DNA from: Planctomycetota bacterium
GTDB lineage: Bacteria; Planctomycetota; B129-G9
DNA length: 9,963 nt
NCBI GenBank assembly: GCA_003644325.1
Contig: QNCA01000026.1
Coordinates: forward strand, 1 to 9,963
Reading direction: 5' to 3'
Position 1 is the stretch's first letter. The number at the start of each line of letters is the position of its first letter. A model generated the notes under the pieces. That model saw only the letters and a program-made list of their open reading frames with translations. It made no database searches and was not told the origin of the DNA. Below, piece after piece: positions 7,513 to 9,963 of the stretch. A program made the position numbers and the translations under genes.

Positions 7513-8772
7513 ATGGACACCGACGATTCCACCCATGACTTCCGCGCGACGGTTGGGCGAATATCGAAATTCCTCGGGCTGCGAAGAAGCATCGTTGGAT
7601 TGCTCGGCATGGTCGTCCTTGTGGGCATGGGCGAGAAGATGGCCGAGCGCTTCCTGCCGATATACCTGGTGGCGCTGGGCGGCGGAGCGCTGTCGGTGGG
7701 ACTGCTGAACGGAATGGACAATCTCCTTTCCGCGCTCTATTCCTTCCCCGGCGGCTACCTCTCCGACAAACTGGGCACAAAGCGCGCCCTGCTCATTTTC
7801 AACCTGATGGCCATGACGGGCTTCATCGTAGTCATACTGATTCCGACGTGGCAGGCGGTCATAATCGGGGCGGTACTTTTCCTGTCATGGACCGCCATAT
7901 CGCTGCCGGCGACGATGAGCCTGGTGGCGGCGGTACTGCCGAAGGACAAGCGCACAATGGGGGTATCGATGCACTCGCTGGTGCGGCGCATCCCGATGGC
8001 GCTGGGGCCCTTGGCGGGCGGGGCGTTAATCATAGCGTTCGGCGAGCGCACAGGCGTGCGGCTGGCATTTGTCGGCGCGCTTGTTATGGCGCTCGTCGCG
8101 CTCCTCATGCAGCAACGCATGATACGCGACGACAGATTGAAAAACAAAACCCCGGCCACGCCTGTCGCGGAGAAAAATCCGCTGAAACTGATGCGCCGCA
8201 TGAACCCCGCCCTGAGGAACCTCCTCGTCTCGGACATCCTCATCCGCTTCTGCGAGCAAATCCCATACGCCTTTGTCGTGCTGTGGGCCATGCACGGAAT
8301 CACGCACACCGTTTCCGCGTTTCAGTTCGGCATACTGACGACCATAGAGATGGCCACCGCGTTCCTGATTTACATCCCTGTCGCGTACCTCGCGGACCGC
8401 AGCGGGAAAAAGCCGTTTGTCTTAATCACCTTTGGATTCTTCACGCTGTTTCCGCTGGCGCTCTTGTTCAGCCAATCGTTCGGCCTGCTGGCGGCGGCGT
8501 TTGTCCTGCGCGGACTGAAGGAGTTCGGCGAGCCCACACGCAAGGCCCTTATCATGGACCTGGCCCCGGAGAACTGCAAGGCGGGAATGTTCGGCCTGTA
8601 CTATCTCATACGCGACGTGATTGTCTCGGTGGCGGCCTTTGGCGGGGCGTTCCTGTGGATGATAAGCCCCGCCGCAAATTTCCTGACTGCGTTCGGGTTC
8701 GGCATCCTCGGCACCGCCTGGTTCGCGCTGCGCGGCCGCAGCATCTCGGCGAAAACGCATCCCTCCCAATAG
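7513..8772 (+). CDS. MFS transporter, substrate unknown
   Basis: This is a membrane protein of about 419 residues with the two-half, roughly 12-helix plan of the major facilitator superfamily, and it probably works by ion-coupled transport or export. Motif A is clear between TM2 and TM3 (GGYLSDKLGTKRA, residues 80-92). A second copy lies in the C-terminal half (AYLADRSGKK, residues 291-300). A charged loop near residues 200-225 separates the halves. The substrate cannot be told from the sequence. In this setting export of a product made by the radical SAM enzymes is possible but unproven. Start choice is open: GTG at 7504 and 7507 and ATG at 7513 are in frame within ten bases and none has a strong ribosome binding site. 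The gap of 114 bases after the TPR gene may hold a weak promoter. Confidence 0.88.
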   Translation: MDTDDSTHDFRATVGRISKFLGLRRSIVGLLGMVVLVGMGEKMAERFLPIYLVALGGGALSVGLLNGMDNLLSALYSFPGGYLSDKLGTKRALLIFNLMAMTGFIVVILIPTWQAVIIGAVLFLSWTAISLPATMSLVAAVLPKDKRTMGVSMHSLVRRIPMALGPLAGGALIIAFGERTGVRLAFVGALVMALVALLMQQRMIRDDRLKNKTPATPVAEKNPLKLMRRMNPALRNLLVSDILIRFCEQIPYAFVVLWAMHGITHTVSAFQFGILTTIEMATAFLIYIPVAYLADRSGKKPFVLITFGFFTLFPLALLFSQSFGLLAAAFVLRGLKEFGEPTRKALIMDLAPENCKAGMFGLYYLIRDVIVSVAAFGGAFLWMISPAANFLTAFGFGILGTAWFALRGRSISAKTHPSQ

Positions 8773-8787
8773 GCTGCGAGGGAGATC

Positions 8788-8865
8788 TTGGGGTCCGGGG
8801 GGCAGACCCTTTCCCGTCGTCCCCCCGATGTATCGGGGGGACTCCTCCTCAGCGTCTGACCCCAA
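8788..8865. repeat. Nested palindromic intergenic element
   Basis: Outer arms TTGGGGTC (8788-8795) and GACCCCAA (8858-8865) are perfect reverse complements. Inside them CAGAC (8803-8807) pairs with GTCTG (8854-8858), and a perfect 24-base palindrome at 8819-8842 has 11-base arms (GTCCCCCCGAT) around GT. The whole unit could fold into one long branched hairpin. It sits between the transporter and the methyltransferase and may end transcription of the former, although no T-run follows. GGGGTC/GACCCC ends of this kind are known from REP-like dispersed elements, so a small mobile repeat is the main alternative. Confidence 0.65.
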
Positions 8866-8937
8866 CCCTCCGGTTTTACCAAGAATTCCCGCGCGCTCCC
8901 AAACCTGCTTGCTTTCCTGCCGCCGGGAAAATATCAT

Positions 8938-9015
8938 GCTCGCCGGGACGCGCAGGGCCGGTTCGCCATAATCGACCCGCAGGGCGGCGCGGCGGGCATC
9001 CGGCAGGAGAAGAAA
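8938..9015 (+). pseudogene. Possible VOC/glyoxalase-like C-terminal remnant
   Basis: Translated in the frame of the following methyltransferase, this stretch gives GRFAIIDPQGG and then AGIRQEKK. This is like the end of VOC (glyoxalase/bleomycin-resistance) domains, which often finish with GRFAV..DPQGA and a hydrophobic strand. The frame is open from 8860 (after a TGA at 8857) with no good start codon, and runs without a stop into the methyltransferase ATG at 9016. It may be the remains of a gene lost by deletion, with the palindromic element marking the scar. The match is short, so chance resemblance is possible. Confidence 0.3.
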
Positions 9016-9585
9016 ATGTCCAAGTCCAACCACGAAACTAAAAGGCGTGTATGCCCCTGGCGGCACGTTTACACTTTCGACAATATCCTGCGTCGTCTTT
9101 TTCACAACACGGCGACCATCTTTGGGCCGTATGTCAAGGCAGGCATGACGGTCATGGACGTCGGTTGCGGCGCGGGATTCACATCCATCGGTCTGGCCCG
9201 TATCGTCGGCAGGAAAGGGCGAGTCATTTCGGTTGATTTGCAGCAGGAGATGCTGGACATCCTGCGGAAGCGGGCCGAAAGGGCGGGCCTCGCCGACCTG
9301 ATTCAACTCCGCCGTTGCGAGGCCGACTCGCTCGGCATCAGCGATACGGTCGATTTCGTCAATGCGTTCTGGATGGTGCACGAAGTTCCGGATACGCGGG
9401 AATTTCTGCGCCAGGTACACGCCTGTCTCAAGCCGAGCGGCAAGTTCCTGGTCGCCGAGCCGAAGTTACATGTTTCTTCCGACGAGTTCCAGAAGATGGT
9501 GGTAACCGCACGAGATGTCGGCTACGGCGTGTGGGACAAGCCTCGCATCGCCTTCAGCAGGGCCGTCGTCTTTCTCAGAGCGTAG
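9016..9585 (+). CDS. Class I SAM-dependent methyltransferase
   Basis: This 189-residue soluble enzyme has a Rossmann-like fold. The SAM-binding motif I is MDVGCGAGF (residues 47-55), and D74 at the end of strand 2 (ISVDLQQ) should hold the ribose. FWMVHEVPD (118-126) and LKPSGKFLVAEPK (138-150) match motifs of UbiE/arsenite-methyltransferase-like proteins. The N-terminal VCPW (12-15) followed by TFDNILRRLFH is typical of a small group of uncharacterised anaerobe methyltransferases. AGGAGA (9005-9010) five bases upstream fixes the ATG. The acceptor is unknown; a small molecule or lipid is more likely than nucleic acid. It is separated from the transporter by 243 bases with a palindromic element, so it may be transcribed alone. 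Confidence 0.85.
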   Translation: MSKSNHETKRRVCPWRHVYTFDNILRRLFHNTATIFGPYVKAGMTVMDVGCGAGFTSIGLARIVGRKGRVISVDLQQEMLDILRKRAERAGLADLIQLRRCEADSLGISDTVDFVNAFWMVHEVPDTREFLRQVHACLKPSGKFLVAEPKLHVSSDEFQKMVVTARDVGYGVWDKPRIAFSRAVVFLRA

Positions 9586-9770
9586 GACCGATGCTTATCG
9601 CACACGGCCGTGCGCAAGCGTTTGCGCTCATGAGCGGAACCCTGCACCTTGTCCTTCCGTCCTTCTCTCCCTTTCTCAGATTCACCACAACTTCAGTCCG
9701 CCCGTCGCGATATATACGGCCGGAAGTATGACCGACAGGCGAAAGGCGAACTCCGCCGCGCCGGCCAGGG
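9586..9770. other. Intergenic stretch with short palindromes
   Basis: No credible gene was found; open frames here are short and lack ribosome binding sites or recognisable domains. CACGGCCGTG (9603-9612) is a perfect palindrome, and GCGCAA/TTGCGC (9612-9617 with 9622-9627) forms a 6-base stem soon after the methyltransferase stop. Together they could stop transcription weakly, but no T-run follows. The rest up to 9770 is without visible structure. Confidence 0.4.
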
Positions 9771-9782
9771 CCTTACGGTGAC
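9771..9782 (-). repeat. Inverted fragment of the terminal repeat
   Basis: CCTTACGGTGAC matches the reverse complement of GTCACCGTAAGG found near the end of the 112-bp repeat (89-100 in copy 1). It directly precedes the tandem repeats, so this end of the window holds pieces of the same family in both orientations. Confidence 0.5.
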
Positions 9783-9783
9783 C

Positions 9784-9887
9784 GTCATTAATCTACTCAA
9801 GTTGACTGACCTTTTGTTAACCTCGGTGACTGTCAGTCATTAATCTACTCAAGTTGACTGACTTTTTGTTAACCTCGGTGACTGTCA
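9784..9887. repeat. 52-bp tandem repeat, two copies
   Basis: The unit 9784-9835 is repeated at 9836-9887 with one difference (C at 9811, T at 9863). Each copy starts GTCATTAATCTACTCAAG and ends TCGGTGACTGTCA. The second copy runs straight into the 112-bp repeat, so GGTGACTGTCA boxes occur at 9825 and 9877, with a variant GGTGACCGTCA at 9777. This looks like local duplication within the repeat family. Confidence 0.9.
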
Positions 9888-9963
9888 CCAATTACGGAGC
9901 CGTTCCGCCCTTGTCGGAACGGATCGTAGATTGGTGACTGTCACCGTAAGGTGTTGTGAAACA
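9852..9963. repeat. 112-bp terminal repeat, copy 2
   Basis: Same sequence and orientation as 1-112, with one mismatch (C at 9862 against G at 11). It holds the same long palindrome at 9877-9945. The window stops exactly where the homology stops being testable, so the true right end of the repeat unit is not visible. Confidence 0.9.

Noticed and set aside
7848..9041. 397-codon open frame on the + strand overlapping the transporter
   Set aside because: It is the GC-rich shadow frame of the MFS gene, with many Arg/His/Pro residues and no domain, and it runs on through the palindromic element.
8422..9420. 332-codon open frame on the - strand
   Set aside because: It is antisense to the transporter and methyltransferase and crosses the intergenic repeat, with no recognisable protein motif.
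1..9963. Complete circular plasmid
   Set aside because: There is no replication, partition or mobilisation gene, and the end overlap has a mismatch near its outer edge. A repeat-bounded contig is simpler.

Overview
The window (9,963 bp, GC-rich) carries seven protein-coding units, all on the + strand, between two copies of a 112-bp repeat that form its two ends. No rRNA, tRNA, CRISPR array, transposase, integrase or replication gene was seen. Gene content (GT-C membrane glycosyltransferases, CX3CX2C radical SAM enzymes, TPR protein) and promoters of the TTGAC-N17/18-TAGAA type suggest an uncultured, probably anaerobic bacterium. The PVC/Planctomycetota group is my guess, held with low confidence.

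Layout. (1) 1-112: terminal repeat with a long imperfect palindrome built on two copies of GGTGACTGTCACC. (2) 179-3774: two polytopic GT-C glycosyltransferases of the GT39/ArnT-like kind, which probably move sugars from a polyprenyl-phosphate donor on the outer face of the membrane. (3) 3824-6308: a good sigma70-type promoter followed by two radical SAM enzymes, the second starting inside the stop codon of the first (GTGA overlap). (4) 6377-7398: a gene of nine TPR repeats broken by one missing base near 7112. The 34-residue repeat period is restored exactly by adding a single base. (5) 7513-8772: an MFS transporter. (6) 8788-8865: a nested palindromic intergenic element. (7) 8938-9015: a possible VOC/glyoxalase-like C-terminal remnant that runs in frame into the next gene. 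(8) 9016-9585: a small class I SAM-dependent methyltransferase. (9) 9586-9963: a non-coding stretch ending in a 52-bp tandem repeat and the second copy of the 112-bp repeat.

How the genes may work together. The paired radical SAM enzymes, TPR protein, transporter and methyltransferase read in one direction and could form a modification-and-export module, with the glycosyltransferases acting on an envelope glycan or glycolipid next door. This is inference from order and strand; no substrate, precursor peptide or carrier protein can be identified. The best candidate for undescribed biology is the radical SAM pair. The most distinctive DNA-level feature is the palindromic repeat family at both ends, which probably marks where an assembly stopped and is likely dispersed in the genome.
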